From Albula goreensis (taxonomy: Eukaryota > Chordata > Actinopteri > Albuliformes > Albulidae): a stretch of 64,000 bases of DNA. The notes under the pieces were generated by a model. It saw nothing but the letters and a program-made list of their open reading frames with translations, did no database searches and was not told the origin of the DNA. Location: assembly GCA_022829145.1 (NCBI GenBank), contig CM040743.1, positions 3,777,146 through 3,841,145 on the forward strand, in the 5' to 3' direction. Below, piece after piece: positions 1 through 11,700 of the stretch; the stretch's first letter is position 1, and each line of letters begins with the position of its first letter. The position numbers were made by a program, and so were the translations under genes.

Positions 1-125
1 CTTCAGCAGGCTCCCCACGTCCAGCGGCAGCAGGGGCTGCAGGTTGTGACCTCCGGCCTCACCCGTCTCCGTGACGACCGCCGGGCAGCTCAGGGGCTCC
101 GAAATCATCATCTGGGGGTTACAGT
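1..125 (-). CDS. e2f5: e2f5 exon 7 (runs off the window)
   Basis: The acceptor is CTCCCTCAG|ACTGTAAC. The open frame reads [17 protein letters not shown] to [11 protein letters not shown] at the window edge. An internal ACGG|GTGAGG could act as an earlier donor, so the exact end is unsure. Confidence 0.75.
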
Positions 126-3100
126 CTGAGGGAGGGAGGGAGGGAGAGGAGAGGGGGATGGGGGCTTAGTCCTGACAGCACAAGGGAGACCCTGCCTTTT
201 TGCTAGAAGTATGCAACACTGCGAAGGCCACATATACAGTTATCCAAATAACGGTGTTGGGCTGCCTACATAAAAATGTAATATTAAAGTCCAAAGGAGG
301 TGCAACATTGACAGAAAAAATATTTTGAGCTATTTTCATTCATTTTCTTTTTCATAATATTTTACCTAGTTTATTACCATGTATTCTTTAACAAAAGTTT
401 GGAAAACCTGCATTAAAAATGTAACTTCTATTAGAAGGTGCACTCTGTTAGATGACTATAATTAGACCACACATACAAAATATTTTGAGACACCCTGAAG
501 CAGCACTATCCAAAACCTTGTGTTTCGGCCCTACTCTGCTCTTTTCTCTCACCTATCGGCAGGTCGGACACAGAGCCAGGGGTGAGCTGCGAGTCTGGTG
601 GCGCCCCCTTGTGGTCACGCAGGCCAAGCTGGGGGGTGGGGTACTTCTGCATGCTGGCGGGGGTGCTGGGGGGCGTGGGCATGGCCGCGATGTCCTCTGG
701 GGGCGGAACGGAGAACACCATGGGCTTGGAGGTGCTGGTCTCACGGTTGATCAGCATCACCTGTATGGGGGCGGATTGACTCCTGAGATTCACCTGGTAC
801 TTCTTCTGCCCGTTCTGACCCTGTGGGGGAGGAAGGAGGAGATACGCCGTTTGAAAATGCACCGAAGGGATTAATAGTAATTGCTCAACTCAAAACTTTA
901 ACAGTCAAAAACAAAACAAAAAAGACCTTTGGGCAGAGACTCAGAAGCACATTAAGAAAACCAGCAATCTTGTTCTTTAATTTGTGCAATCAGTTACTTA
1001 TTTACAGTGCAGCAGAGAGCGGTATGCACTCAGATTTTCATTTCCACCAATTTCTGTTGCATCAACTTGTACCCATGTAATGCAACCATGTTAACTCTGT
1101 TACTTGGATAACACAAATACATTTCATTTTATGTGAATGTACAAGGGGGAAAAAAAAAAAAAAGACTGATTTAGCAAGATATGGCACTCATAATCTAATT
1201 TAGAGAACAGACTAAAGTAGTTTAATAAAAGCCAGCAAACAAACAGACCTGTAGTGCTACTGTAGTACAAAGTTAGCCAAATATGAGAACCAGAAACGTA
1301 CCATCTCAGGCACCGGGACCTCAAGCTGAGTCCCGGAGGGGGCGATGACGGCCAGGAGGGTGTCACCTGCACGATCCCACAGAGCAGAAGCACGTTAGCA
1401 TACAAACACACGCAAACACTGGCAAGGACATGTACCAAACAGACAAGACAGTCCAGATCGAGAAGCCAAATCTCATTTTAACATGTTTCATACGATACAT
1501 ACACAATCTATAGTAATGGCTGAAAGCATGAGAATTCCATCTGGAAAGTCAATTTTCTGACCTCCAACTGAATATATGACGTATGTTCTTTTGCAAATTA
1601 CTGATCTAATGGGGCTGCCCTGTTCATAAATTTACTGAGCAAATTGAGGGGTTATTTTTCCCAACTTCCATAACTGCTAAGAAACAAACATGCATACTTA
1701 CCGCTGAAGGCATTGCAGATGTCTTCATGTGTGACATACTTAAATGTATGCAAATTAAGGACCAACATCAACCGGGGCAAAAAACATCTAAGGCAATTCG
1801 TTTTGTCAATGCCCTGCAGCCATTTGCAACCGTTCCCTATTGGTCTTAAAATGAAACTTACGATAAAACTGGAGGCAGATCAGTATCTGTACTATTTCAC
1901 AACAACTCCATACATAAAATTACAGGGGAGGCATGTCAACTGCGTAAGGAACTGCTTCAGCTGCTCAGGAAAGTGCCAAATAGCAAGGCAAACCAGCAGA
2001 CCCTGTGGTTCTCCAGGACCAGCGGTGGTCTCCTGCAACACGTGCTTCTGAATGACTCAGTAAGTAAAGGCAACTGCTGTAAATAAAGACTTGGCCATGT
2101 CATCGGTCACCCAGGCCAGAACCAGCCAAGTCATTGGTCAGCAAAACCACAGCCACATGTGTCACTGGACAGCTGAACCAAAGCCAGCCATGCATTGGTC
2201 AGCTGAGTCAGAGCCAGCAATGTGATTGGTCGGCTGAGTCAAAAGCAGCCATGTCATTGGTCGGCAGGGCTAGACCTAAAAACGTGATCGGATAGCTGGT
2301 GAGACAAAGGAACGCGAGAAGGATATCGGCTGTCTGCAGGGTCGTCGGCCATGCTTTTAAGACTCTGCTGTAACCAGGCTTTCTGGCAGTCAAGCTCCCT
2401 CTCCTTCACCTCCAGCTCCACCATCTGGGCCTTCAGGAATTCCACCCGCTCCAGGGTCTCCTTGGTCTGGCAGCCTGCATTCTCACCCCTGGGGAAATAA
2501 TACACAGAGTGCACTCTCCAATTTAGCCATGGGCTAGAGGTGGTGGACCAGCACTTGGCTGAACTTAACGAATCTTCATGGGATTTCATGCCACTACACT
2601 ACCGCTGGACATACGGACACCGGAAATAATTTATTCATAAACCCCTCAAAAACAAGGACCCAAAGACATTTGCATATTGCAAACATGAAGACTGTGAAAA
2701 TGTGTAGCTGATGACACCGGTGATTAATTAAATCCATGACAATAAAGCCCAAGTCCTCAAAGATCTCACCTTTCAGATAAACATCCTGACAATGTGAATA
2801 ATATACCGAATGCCTGCAACTTTGCTGTTTGCGTTTTCAAAGAAAATCCAGATGACACAGAGACACAAGATGATATGAGCGATGACAGATCCAACAGAGA
2901 GAAAAAATGAAAGCTATTTGTACATTTTTTTTTTTTTACTCCTTATGCAACTGCAAGCTTGAAATGTCGTAGGTGGTTTAAAAATAAATAAATAAATAAT
3001 TGTGAAAGTGTTTGATTTGACATGCCAAACAGTCTAAATGATGTCACCACACAGACAGATGTTTTGATATGTAAATCCATGTCTTTTCACACCCCCATGT

Positions 3101-3546
3101 TACACATTTCCACGTTATTGAATTTTCATACGGAGCAGATCACAGAAAATGTATTTGCACATCAAGTGGGTCGTGAGGAATCAAACTCTGAATTCCCTTG
3201 TGCAGATTTGTGAAACTGCTGGCCAGAGTTTCGCCCTGGCGTTCCCAGATGAACTTACTTCCACTGGATGATGTTCTTGGTCTTCTTCTCGATCAGGCCC
3301 ACTCCCTCCAGGACGTTGGTGATGTCATATATACGGCGCTTCTGTCGTACTGCGAGGCTATCGGCTGCCTGGAAACACAGATACGAGAATTTCCAAAAAA
3401 CTTAAGATGGGGAAAGAGGGCAGTATAGGCTGTTAAATTTCATGTCAACTTCTGTTGTTATTCTGTTGGTAACTCAACATTCTGTCTAAATTTACTGATA
3501 GGATCATGAAAGACAACTGACACTCTCCCCAATTTTCCCCCCGTTT

Positions 3547-3586
<40 letters not shown>

Positions 3587-5512
3587 GTTGTCGTTTTATT
3601 TTTTTATTATTAATATGGAAAGGAGAAAAGCAAGTGAGGGAGACAGGTGGCAGAACTTCACAAAGGAGTCACACAGCAGATATGAGATTCAATCCTATAT
3701 ATATATTGAATATATAGATTCAATAGTACATTGCTAAAAAGCATATGCAATGCAGGGAAATAGACTTAACCACAATACTACCTGGTTACTTGTTCTTGTG
3801 ACCCGGGATGACTGGGATCCAAAATAGGAGTTAACCAATGTTACTGTGTTCAGTTAGGCATTTCAGCCGGGGTCAAAAGCAGAAATAAATAATCTACAAA
3901 GACATCCTCCCTCCAGGCACAGCACTGCTTACCTTTGAGCTTGGAGGTGAGGACCAAAAAGAAGCAGGTGAGTGATTCAAAGACTTGCATATCAGTGACA
4001 GGGAAATAACGTTACCTTCCTACACCAAAACTGAGGACAGAATTTATCCAGGAACAAATGAATGTGAAAAAAGACCATCAGGATTCCCAAGACAGTGGTC
4101 TGTCTGTCTGTCTGTGCATTTTATGGAGTTTCAGTTCAAATGCAAGAAACTATGAGGAAATACAGACATGAAAATTAATACTTTAATTAAGGCTGGCCCA
4201 TCAACACACACACTGGTATTTTCCCTACATTGCGAAACAAGGGCAAACTGAACACTGGGAGCAGAGTAATGATATTGAGAGAAGCTTGGAGGAGTGGGGG
4301 GGCTGTACAAATAAACGGTGCCCTACCCTGTCATAACTGAACTGGCAATATAGAGAAGGAGATTTCCTTATCATGGTATTGGGAAAGAAACTGGCTGCTA
4401 CTGTATTTGTTCAAGGTAGGTCAAAGGCAACTCCACGTTACAAAAACATACTCCTGGTAAAGTGCGCGTTTTCTTAGGTGAAACTTTTCGTTCTAGACAA
4501 ACTGGGTTGCCAGTCTGGGTGAAAATCCCTTCAAATGTGGAGTCCACACCTGCCGATTGGCAACTACGTCAGCAGCTGGTTGGTTGTTCGGGTAACTATC
4601 ATTCCTGAAAACCAAATAAATTGTCAGCAACCACTGCTAGCTGGACAATCCAACCGCAAAGCTAACTTTACAAAGTTTTGAACTTTTAAGTAATTTCGAA
4701 CTGGATTTTTCTGTGAGACAATTTTAATTATTTATGGAAGACTAACGCCAGTTCGCCAAGTAACAGGGCAATCTAGCGTTCTCCTATTGATGAGTTGAGT
4801 AACTGAAACAGTTCGATCGAGGGGCTGATGGGAACTGTAGTTCAACCCAATACCTTGTTCGCCGAGACGGATTACTTCGGACTTCATTTTCCATCAAGCA
4901 CTGAGCGAAAAGTTGCACGTTTCGCCAGCTGAACGCACCCACAGGTAAAACAAATCACTGCACCTGCTCTCAGGGAACAATTTGCTACGCCTGCTTGAGT
5001 CGAAAGCTGAGCAAACTGGCTAGCTCAGTTGCTATCTATAGTTGACAGAAAAGAGTGCAGAACGATTTTCTGCATTGCTCGTCTTTGCCAAAACAGAATG
5101 TGAACACAGAACTTACCGACTCTAATTGGCCAAAACATTTTTAGTACAATCCTTAACAGTGAACTACCTGCACATACATGTCCGTTTCTTTGTTCACTCC
5201 TGCCGTATCAACATCGGCTAAGTTAGCCAACAGCTAGCTAACGTCAGCTTTCCAGCGTACGATAACATTACTGCCGTCTCGCGGATTTACGGACAGACAG
5301 ACGAGGCGCCAGCACTGTGGGGGAAACTGGTCAACAGTCTAAAGTAACCAAATAAGAAAAGGTGGACTGACCACTTTGAGATCAAGTACGCCGTCCTTAG
5401 CCTCCTGAAGCAGAGTCACAAACTTGATGGTGAGGAGACCCAAACTTTTCTCATGGCGACTCGACCCATTCGCTGTGCCGTTCTGCAGACTCGAGCTCAG
5501 GGACTCAGTCAT
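1..5512 (-). CDS. e2f5: E2F transcription factor 5 (3' end off window)
   Basis: This encodes a nuclear E2F factor of the E2F4/E2F5 class, which pairs with DP proteins and recruits p130/p107 to cell-cycle promoters. Seven exons on the minus strand join in frame to 305 residues: 5372-5512, 3259-3368, 2327-2488, 1702-1745, 1302-1366, 553-820 and 1-125. Residues 19-85 are the winged-helix DNA-binding domain, with the [12 protein letters not shown] recognition motif at 58-69. Residues 86-138 are a leucine-rich coiled coil ([15 protein letters not shown]), and 139-200 are the marked box ([28 protein letters not shown]). A Pro/Ser/Thr linker containing VPPPED follows. KERELD..K.WLQQS and GQNGQKKYQ match E2F5 better than E2F4, and the neighbour lrrcc1 supports e2f5. 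The start ATG (5510-5512) opens MTESLSSS just before [10 protein letters not shown]. The pocket-protein-binding C-terminus is not in the window. Intron 3 is of the AT-AC class. Confidence 0.93.
553..820 (-). CDS. e2f5: e2f5 exon 6 (end of marked box and Pro-rich linker)
   Basis: The acceptor is CCCCCACAG|GGTCAG and the donor GATAG|GTGAGA, leaving phase 1. It encodes [20 protein letters not shown], then the VPPPED motif and a Pro/Thr-rich linker ending SVSDLPI. Confidence 0.92.
1302..1366 (-). CDS. e2f5: e2f5 exon 5 (marked box)
   Basis: The acceptor is CGTGCAG|GTGACA and the donor ATG|GTACGT, leaving phase 0. It encodes [20 protein letters not shown] plus EM, a highly conserved E2F4/5 marked-box stretch. 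Confidence 0.93.
1702..1745 (-). CDS. e2f5: e2f5 exon 4 (marked box)
   Basis: A 44-bp exon. Its acceptor is an AC (GCATAC|ATTTAAG), and the donor is a strong GCG|GTAAGT. Joined to exon 3 it reads [18 protein letters not shown], which lines up with the human segment ending [13 protein letters not shown]. An AG acceptor four bases later at AAG|TATG would break the frame. Confidence 0.9.
1746..2326 (-). other. e2f5: U12-type AT-AC intron of e2f5
   Basis: The 5' end is ATATCCTT (2319-2326), a perfect match to the minor-spliceosome donor. The 3' end is GCATAC (AC at 1746-1747). A branch-site-like TCCTTAAT (1754-1761) lies about ten bases upstream of the end, within the short distance typical of U12 introns. 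E2F family genes are known to keep U12 introns, so this is an expected but well-preserved example. Confidence 0.9.
2095..2275. repeat. Degenerate ~45-bp tandem repeat in e2f5 intron 3
   Basis: About four diverged copies of a unit containing GCCA..TGTCATTGGTC followed by AGCTGAGTCA. Each copy holds ATTGG (an inverted CCAAT box), and two also hold TGAGTCA, an AP-1-like site. The array lies inside the AT-AC intron, starting about 50 bp from its donor. Confidence 0.6.
2327..2488 (-). CDS. e2f5: e2f5 exon 3 (coiled coil)
   Basis: The acceptor is TTTCCCCAG|GGGTGAG. It encodes [17 protein letters not shown] through ADDPADSR. The exon ends ..AGCCG and is followed by ATATCCTT, the U12-type AT-AC donor. 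No usable GT donor keeps the frame here. Confidence 0.9.
3259..3368 (-). CDS. e2f5: e2f5 exon 2 (DNA recognition helix)
   Basis: The acceptor is TTTCCAG|GCAGCC and the donor TGGAA|GTAAGT, leaving phase 2. It encodes [18 protein letters not shown] and the rest of the winged helix to IIQWK. Confidence 0.93.
3548..3583. repeat. Poly(A) tract (36 A) in e2f5 intron 1
   Basis: An uninterrupted A run on the plus strand, T on the coding strand. It could be a retroposon tail or a simple repeat. No clear SINE body is recognised next to it. Confidence 0.9.
5372..5512 (-). CDS. e2f5: e2f5 exon 1
   Basis: 47 codons from ATG, ending DGVLDLKV in phase 0. The donor reads GTG|GTCAGT. It encodes the N-terminal tail and first helix of the DNA-binding domain ([20 protein letters not shown]). 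Confidence 0.92.
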
Positions 5513-5960
5513 CGTCTCGAGCTCCAGAGAGAGTACCCCAGAATAGTATCCGCGTAGTTAAGCTCAGTTTTCCAGTCGTGGGGTGACGGCAGAAAGTGAC
5601 TGAATTTTTCCCCCATTCAACATGCAGTCCAGCTGAGTAACTATTTACCTCAGGCAGCAGCTTCTTAGCTCGCAGTTTGAGGGTTTTTAAACGAAAGGAA
5701 GTGACGTTAGATTACCATTGCCTAGGCAACCACGGCTCCCCCACCTCCCGAGCTAGTTATGTGGCAGTTTGTTTGAAAATACCCCTCACTGCTGTGCGCT
5801 TTCGCGTGTGCGCCGCGATGGGCGTCAGCAAAATGTTTTGCAGACTGTCATTCGAAACAGCCGCCAACAACTTGTCGAAGTAAACGCCCTGAGAGAAGTG
5901 TGGCAACGTACTGGCCAATCACATGCTCAGAGTACTCCTGTTTTAAAAAAATAAAATACT
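5513..5960 (-). promoter_or_regulatory. e2f5: e2f5 5' UTR and promoter region
   Basis: GC-richer DNA directly upstream of the e2f5 start codon. It has an X-box-like palindrome (5717-5730), a GTGACGT CRE half-site (5701-5707) and a CCAAT box (5915-5919). The transcription start is not determined; no TATA box stands out. The lrrcc1 3' end lies about 1.2-1.6 kb further upstream. Confidence 0.5.
5717..5730. promoter_or_regulatory. X-box-like RFX palindrome
   Basis: ATTGCCTAGGCAAC contains the perfect 12-bp palindrome TTGCCTAGGCAA. It fits the RFX X-box consensus (GTNRCC, 0-3 bases, RGYAAC) at all but one position. RFX factors bind such sites at promoters of ciliary genes. Confidence 0.6.
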
Positions 5961-6766
5961 GAAACTGTAACTACATCGTTTCTTCTTCTGTTATTTCAAT
6001 TACCATAGTGTGTGGCTGCACTTAGCCTATAGACTATTGACAAGCTAAACAAAAAAAGGAGTGCACTTGTTCAGAGTATCCAAAAGGTAGTAGAAGTATA
6101 GGATAGTCCAAGAATATAATGATGCGGTATTAATCATTTGTTTGCTCATCCCTGTTATAGTGTGAAAAGTAGTACTGGTGTAATATTGTCAATCCGTTTA
6201 GTCTTTAATTATGACAACGCTGTAATGTAATTTATGCCGAAATTATAGGCCTATGTTTCTAACACAGTTACTGGTCGCTTTCGACTTTGATGAATCTTTG
6301 ATATCATGTAGGTCGGCTGCAGTTACAGGTGGTGACTCAAGCCACCGCAAGTACTAACACTGGGCCATCCAGCTCCGGCCCTGGAGGGCTGCGGTGTCTC
6401 AAACCACACACATCACACCATCTGATGAGGTCATCCATGTAATCGGTTGGTCTGGTGTGAAGTTGGATCAAATGCCTGCAAGAAAATATGGCCCTCCCAG
6501 ACTGCAGTTGAACTGGCCTGCACAAAATACAACACTGTCTAAAACTTCATACAATCAGTCAGGTTCCTGAAAAGTAACTATAAAACCCAACATATACTGT
6601 GGCCGTCCAAGACTTGACTTTGCCCCCAACACCCCCGCACTAGATATCAGAGAAGAAGGGTAAAACTGTAATGAAGACAACATTGAGGGGGAGGGGAGTG
6701 GGCAGAGGTCCTCTTGAAAAAATAAAATTCCTTTATCATATACAAACCACACCGAGCCGTTGTGAT

Positions 6767-6772
6767 TTTATT
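6767..6772 (-). terminator. lrrcc1: Candidate lrrcc1 polyadenylation signal
   Basis: AATAAA on the minus strand, about 400 bp beyond the lrrcc1 stop codon, in AT-rich DNA. It is the most plausible signal seen for this gene, but the hexamer is common by chance. Confidence 0.35.
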
Positions 6773-7174
6773 ACAATAAATATGAAATCTTTACTAAAAT
6801 TACATGAAATTAACATTGGTGAATCCACTTGTGAAAAAGCATACAATGAGTCTTGCCACCAAACTTTCACACTGGTTTTGGAGGATGCTGGTAGCACAGA
6901 AAGGCACTGTAGCTGGCATGGTAGGCCACCCCAACCATAATGTTTCTTCTGCTTAGAAGGGGAACATACCAAACTTCAGCGGGGGTATTCCACAAAACAC
7001 AATTACGGACTTAGGTGGCAAACTTTTGTAATGCCTTGTGAAAAACAAACAAACAAACAGACAGGGATTACTCATCACATTTGATTTCACCAGATAAAAA
7101 AATACCAATTAAAGTTGGCCACCTAAAATTCTTAATCCCTTCCTTCTGAAAATGAACTGGTCCGGTGGAGCAGG

Positions 7175-7285
7175 TTAAAAGTCCTTCAGCACACAGGTGA
7201 GGCGTCTCATCTTCTCCTCCATGGCCCTCTTGTTGCTCTGGGTCTCCTCCAGGAGCTGCCGCATTTCCTCCTCCACCTGGCTCAC
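7175..7285 (-). CDS. lrrcc1: lrrcc1 exon 19 (C-terminus)
   Basis: The acceptor is CGTTTCCAG|GTGAGC. It encodes VSQVEEEMRQLLEETQSNKR to RLTCVLKDF and a TAA stop, aligning with human IEKEMRELLEETCKNKK. Confidence 0.92.
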   Translation of the reverse strand: MSQVEEEMRQLLEETQSNKRAMEEKMRRLTCVLKDF

Positions 7286-8711
7286 CTGGAAACGAGACGC
7301 ACACCTTTACACCAGCACCACAGGGGCAACCTCGCCTGGGACAACTTATCTAGCAACGACTGAAGGGGGAAAACTCCTGAAATTTGTTTTTACCAAATTT
7401 TTCAATGGGATTCAAGGATGAAATGATGCTTCAAAAATAAAATACTGGGTACAGGGATGTGTTTTTGTGATATTTAAATGTATTCAGGGACAAAAAAAAT
7501 TTAGGGCAATCCAGCCAGCTTCGACGTGCCAATATGTTTTCCTTCAAATCACCTAATTGTGGTTGTCTTATTTCTGAGTGTATTCATAATAAATGATACA
7601 CCCATTACTCAAAGCAATTGCTTTTCATCATTGCACCATGTGTTTGGACTGTCAAAATACAGCCCAGAGGAGGTTCTGAGTATCAGACCTTCTGATTGGC
7701 CAGCTCAATCTGTTTCTGCTTCTCATTGGCCAGGTGAAAGAGCTCGGCCTGGTGGGAGGCCTGCACTGTCTCCAGCTGTCTCCTGAAGGCATCGTCCACA
7801 GAGCGGAGCTTCTCCATCACTCCTCTGAAAAAAAACAACACACGCACACAAGGACACGTGCACACACACACGCAAAGATACACATACATCCACAAATACA
7901 CATATATGCACACACACAGAAAAACAAAATCAGTTTATTCATACAAACTGAAACCTGTGTTCAGAGATACACTGTTTCATATGGATCGGTTGTAGTTCCA
8001 CAATACTAGAAACAGGATAAATTAAGTGCCAGGTATTTATACTTTAAGTAGGTCAGGAATCGAACCCTCAGCTATTCTCTGTGTTTTCATAATATTTTCA
8101 TTTTGGCTTTATTTATTGTTGCTGCTGACAACTCCAGCATCTCCATGTCTTGAAATCAGGTCAACCATTTCTGCACCAGTGATGAATAAGTTGGAATCCG
8201 CTTTTGTGCTGTAATTATTTTCAATACTTTTCCAACTTTTGTTCCCTTATGGAATGCACAAATATTCTACCAAGTAGCAAAAGAAAATGCCAGCCTCCAC
8301 CTCTTTCCACCCATCATTCAGTACAGTGTTGCACAGACATGAGTTGCAGACCGTCAAAGTGCTGCTTTGTGAATGCAGACTGTGGGTGCCCACCTGACCA
8401 GCAGGGGGCCCTGGTGAGCACTGAGACAGAGACAGCTCCTCTAATCTATTTCCTCCCTCCCTGGGTGATGCTAAGGCCAGTTATGCATCGCTCTACAGTG
8501 ATCCTTTTTTGGCCAACGTTTTCCTGGCAGGTGACGTGGTCTCTTACTTCTGTGCTTGAACAGCTTGGTCCCTCTCCTCCCGGAGGTCCTGCTGTTTAGC
8601 GTCGAACCCTTCCTTCATGCGCTTCACCTGCTCCTCCAGCCGGCTCAGCAGCTCTGCCTTGGACTGCCACTTCTTATTCATGGAGCTGTGAGGAGAAAAG
8701 GGGAACCACCG

Positions 8712-8766
<55 letters not shown>

Positions 8767-11700
8767 AATACATACATATACACACATACAGACCCCACAC
8801 ATTCATACACACATGCACACACACACACAGGTATGTATGCACACAGGTGTCAAGCATACATTCTCAAAAGCTTGCAGACACACACACATACATGGACAAG
8901 AGTTAGCACACATATTTGGGTGAGTGTGTGTATGAGTGCTTGCAAACGTTGGAGAATTTATGCTTTCCCACCTAAAAGCATGCGTGTGAGTGTGCGTTCG
9001 TATGCATGTCTGTGTGTATTCAAGCCCATATGCTTATTCACCTGTAGGCTTGTTTGAGCTCCTCCAGCTCCGCCTCCTTGTCCTCCAGCTGCTGCTTTAG
9101 CTCCTCCTTCCTGAGGGTGAGAAGCTCCACCCTCTCGCTCAGCTCCCGCACTGGCCCCGCCTCCTCCTCCAGCTGCTTCTGGAACTTCCGCTGCGCCTGC
9201 AGAGACTCCTCCCTCAGCCCCCTGATCTGCTCATCTCTGTCCTGCACTGCCTGGGGGGGGGGGGGGTGAGAGGAGGAAGAGGCATGGAGGGTTGCAGAAG
9301 AGGGAGGGATATGGAAAAGAAAGTAAAAGGGAGGAAAGAGAGAGGGACAGTAAGAGGAAGGAATGAGAGAGGGAAAGTAAGAGGGAGGAAAAAGAGAGGT
9401 AGCGAGTTAGGAGGAAGAGGAGGGAGAGAGGTATTAGACACACAAATCAAAATAACTGACAGTCAAGTTTGACCGAGCTCTGTGTAACGAACTGGCTGCT
9501 GCTTGAAAAAAACTGTAATAAAAAAATAGACCGAAGTACATCTTCTCCTCTAGTTTTCAAACACAAAGCACTCACTGCAACACACATCCAAATTCTACAA
9601 TGGAATCGAACAGAGTAGAATGGGAAAACGGTATCATTCCTGGGGGGAATTAATAAAAACCGCAGCGGAGGGTGGATGACAGTGTGACTCACCTCCTTCA
9701 GCTTGCGGATGGTGTCGGTCTGGTCCTCCACCATCTTGGCCTTGATCTTGAGCGCCTGGTTGTCCCTCTCGTTCTGCTTCCTCTGGTTCTCCAGCTCGGT
9801 GGACAGCACCTCTATCCTGGCCTCCATCCGGCCCCGGTCCTGGGCCAGAGACGCCCCTGTTTGGGGAGGAATAAGTGTCAGGGCAGGGCAGGGTACGGTA
9901 CTGGAGGCAGAATCTCCCATCTCTAGGAGGTAGAAGTACAATCATGTATTTGTTAAACTCATGCACTGTAATTACCACAACTCTTCTGACGAGTTTCTAA
10001 TTGGTGAAATCAGGTGGGTCAGTGCCTGGGTGAGACATATGCAAGGTAGTGCTTCTGCTTCATTAAGCCCGTGTTTTTATTCCTCTGATACAAACCACAA
10101 CAGGCCTCAAACCCATTTAAAACCTCCCGTTTGCTTATTACAGCCGTGATATGCAGTGAGAAAACACCAAAGGATCAGTGTTTAATACGAACAGGTGAAC
10201 CAAAAAGCGATCGCTACAGCTTCTTCTCACATCTGAAGCATACAGCCCATTCTCCTGTCATTTACACAGTAAACGCACATCAGTGCGTAGAGGTCTACGC
10301 ACTGTACAATGCAGTTCTACTGGTCTTAACATTAGAACATGTGATAGAATTCCGTAGCTAAACTGAACTTGATCGTGGTTGACTTGAGGGCTTGTTTCAG
10401 CAGAGAAACCTGGAGTCTGCGATAAGGCCGGCCAATCACAGCACAGAGCACGCACCGCACTGAAACCTAGCAAACAGTCTTTCACATCAACAACAGAAAC
10501 CTCCCTGCACAGAATTCATAAACTAAATTGGTTATGAATATTATTTTCATAATTTAAATGCAGTCTTTTGTGTCTAATTATGTAGTGCTTCATATTACAT
10601 TTGATTGAATTGCGTTTTCAACACCTTGTTTTAGCAGGTGCCCGGATCAGAGTAACAAGCTTTGACCAGCAAATGACGAGCCATAAGCAGCTTAAAACAA
10701 TCTAATTCACATTTAATATGAAATATAATTTAATATGAAATATGTACATTTGAAGGCAGCAATGCGTTTCGAGAACTAAGAGGGTCAGTAATATTATGTT
10801 ACGATTCAAAATGAACATCATATTTCCTGTACTGGATGGTCAGTAATCCTCCTACATAGATACACGGTTACCTCCAGATGAGGAAGTGTAAAGCAGTGTG
10901 CTTGGGCCTTCCATTATTTGGGTCAAACCGAGAAATCCCAATGTAATGCCCCTGACAGAAAATAAAAATGCAATCGGGTTAAACTGGAAAATCCCGAATT
11001 CTGCCTCCCTCAAAGGCGACAGTTGACTGTGGTAAGGCAGAAATATCGGGTTACTAGAGACTGATGTGTTGAGAGTTTCGAGAGAGGGAGAAAGTGGCTC
11101 AGAACACTCCCAGAATGTTCAGGACTTCCTGGTGCAACAGAAATTCTGTGTAGGAAAACTTCTATTTTCAAAAAAATGTATGCCCTTAAAAAAAGTGTTA
11201 AAAAAACCTTAAGTGAGTAACTTAAGCTGTATTGCTTCAGTAAATAATCATCTTTATTCAATTTCTCTGTAAATGGAAATGTAAAATGATGGCAATTGTG
11301 GTTTAATCTTTTGTAATTATGCAGTACTTGTGAATTTTGAACTCTACAATACCTAATGTATTTCCAAAGAAATTTATTTATGCTAATAATGTAGATTTAA
11401 TTGATACATAACAGTATTCCAGGAATTTGGAATGGTTAAAATCATAGTGAAATTAGCTTTGATCTTACACAAACATATTCTTTTATGAAAAGTTAAAGCA
11501 ATGAAAAAAATGATAATTCAGCCAGAGAAAATGAATGAAATCAGACAACCAAAAACAGCAGCACATCACACCTGTCACAACCTTGAGAGTGCAATGCATG
11601 TCAAACGCCACAAGATGGCACTGTAGTTTCATCTGCTTTTTGCTGTTCGTCTCCAGATTATCAAGTAATCACTAGCATTTAATGTCACTGTGTAGGTGTT

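Noticed and set aside
9266..9472. Arg/Gly/Lys-rich plus-strand frame
   Set aside because: A purine-rich GGGAGG/AGAGGG tract in lrrcc1 intron 15, antisense to the gene.
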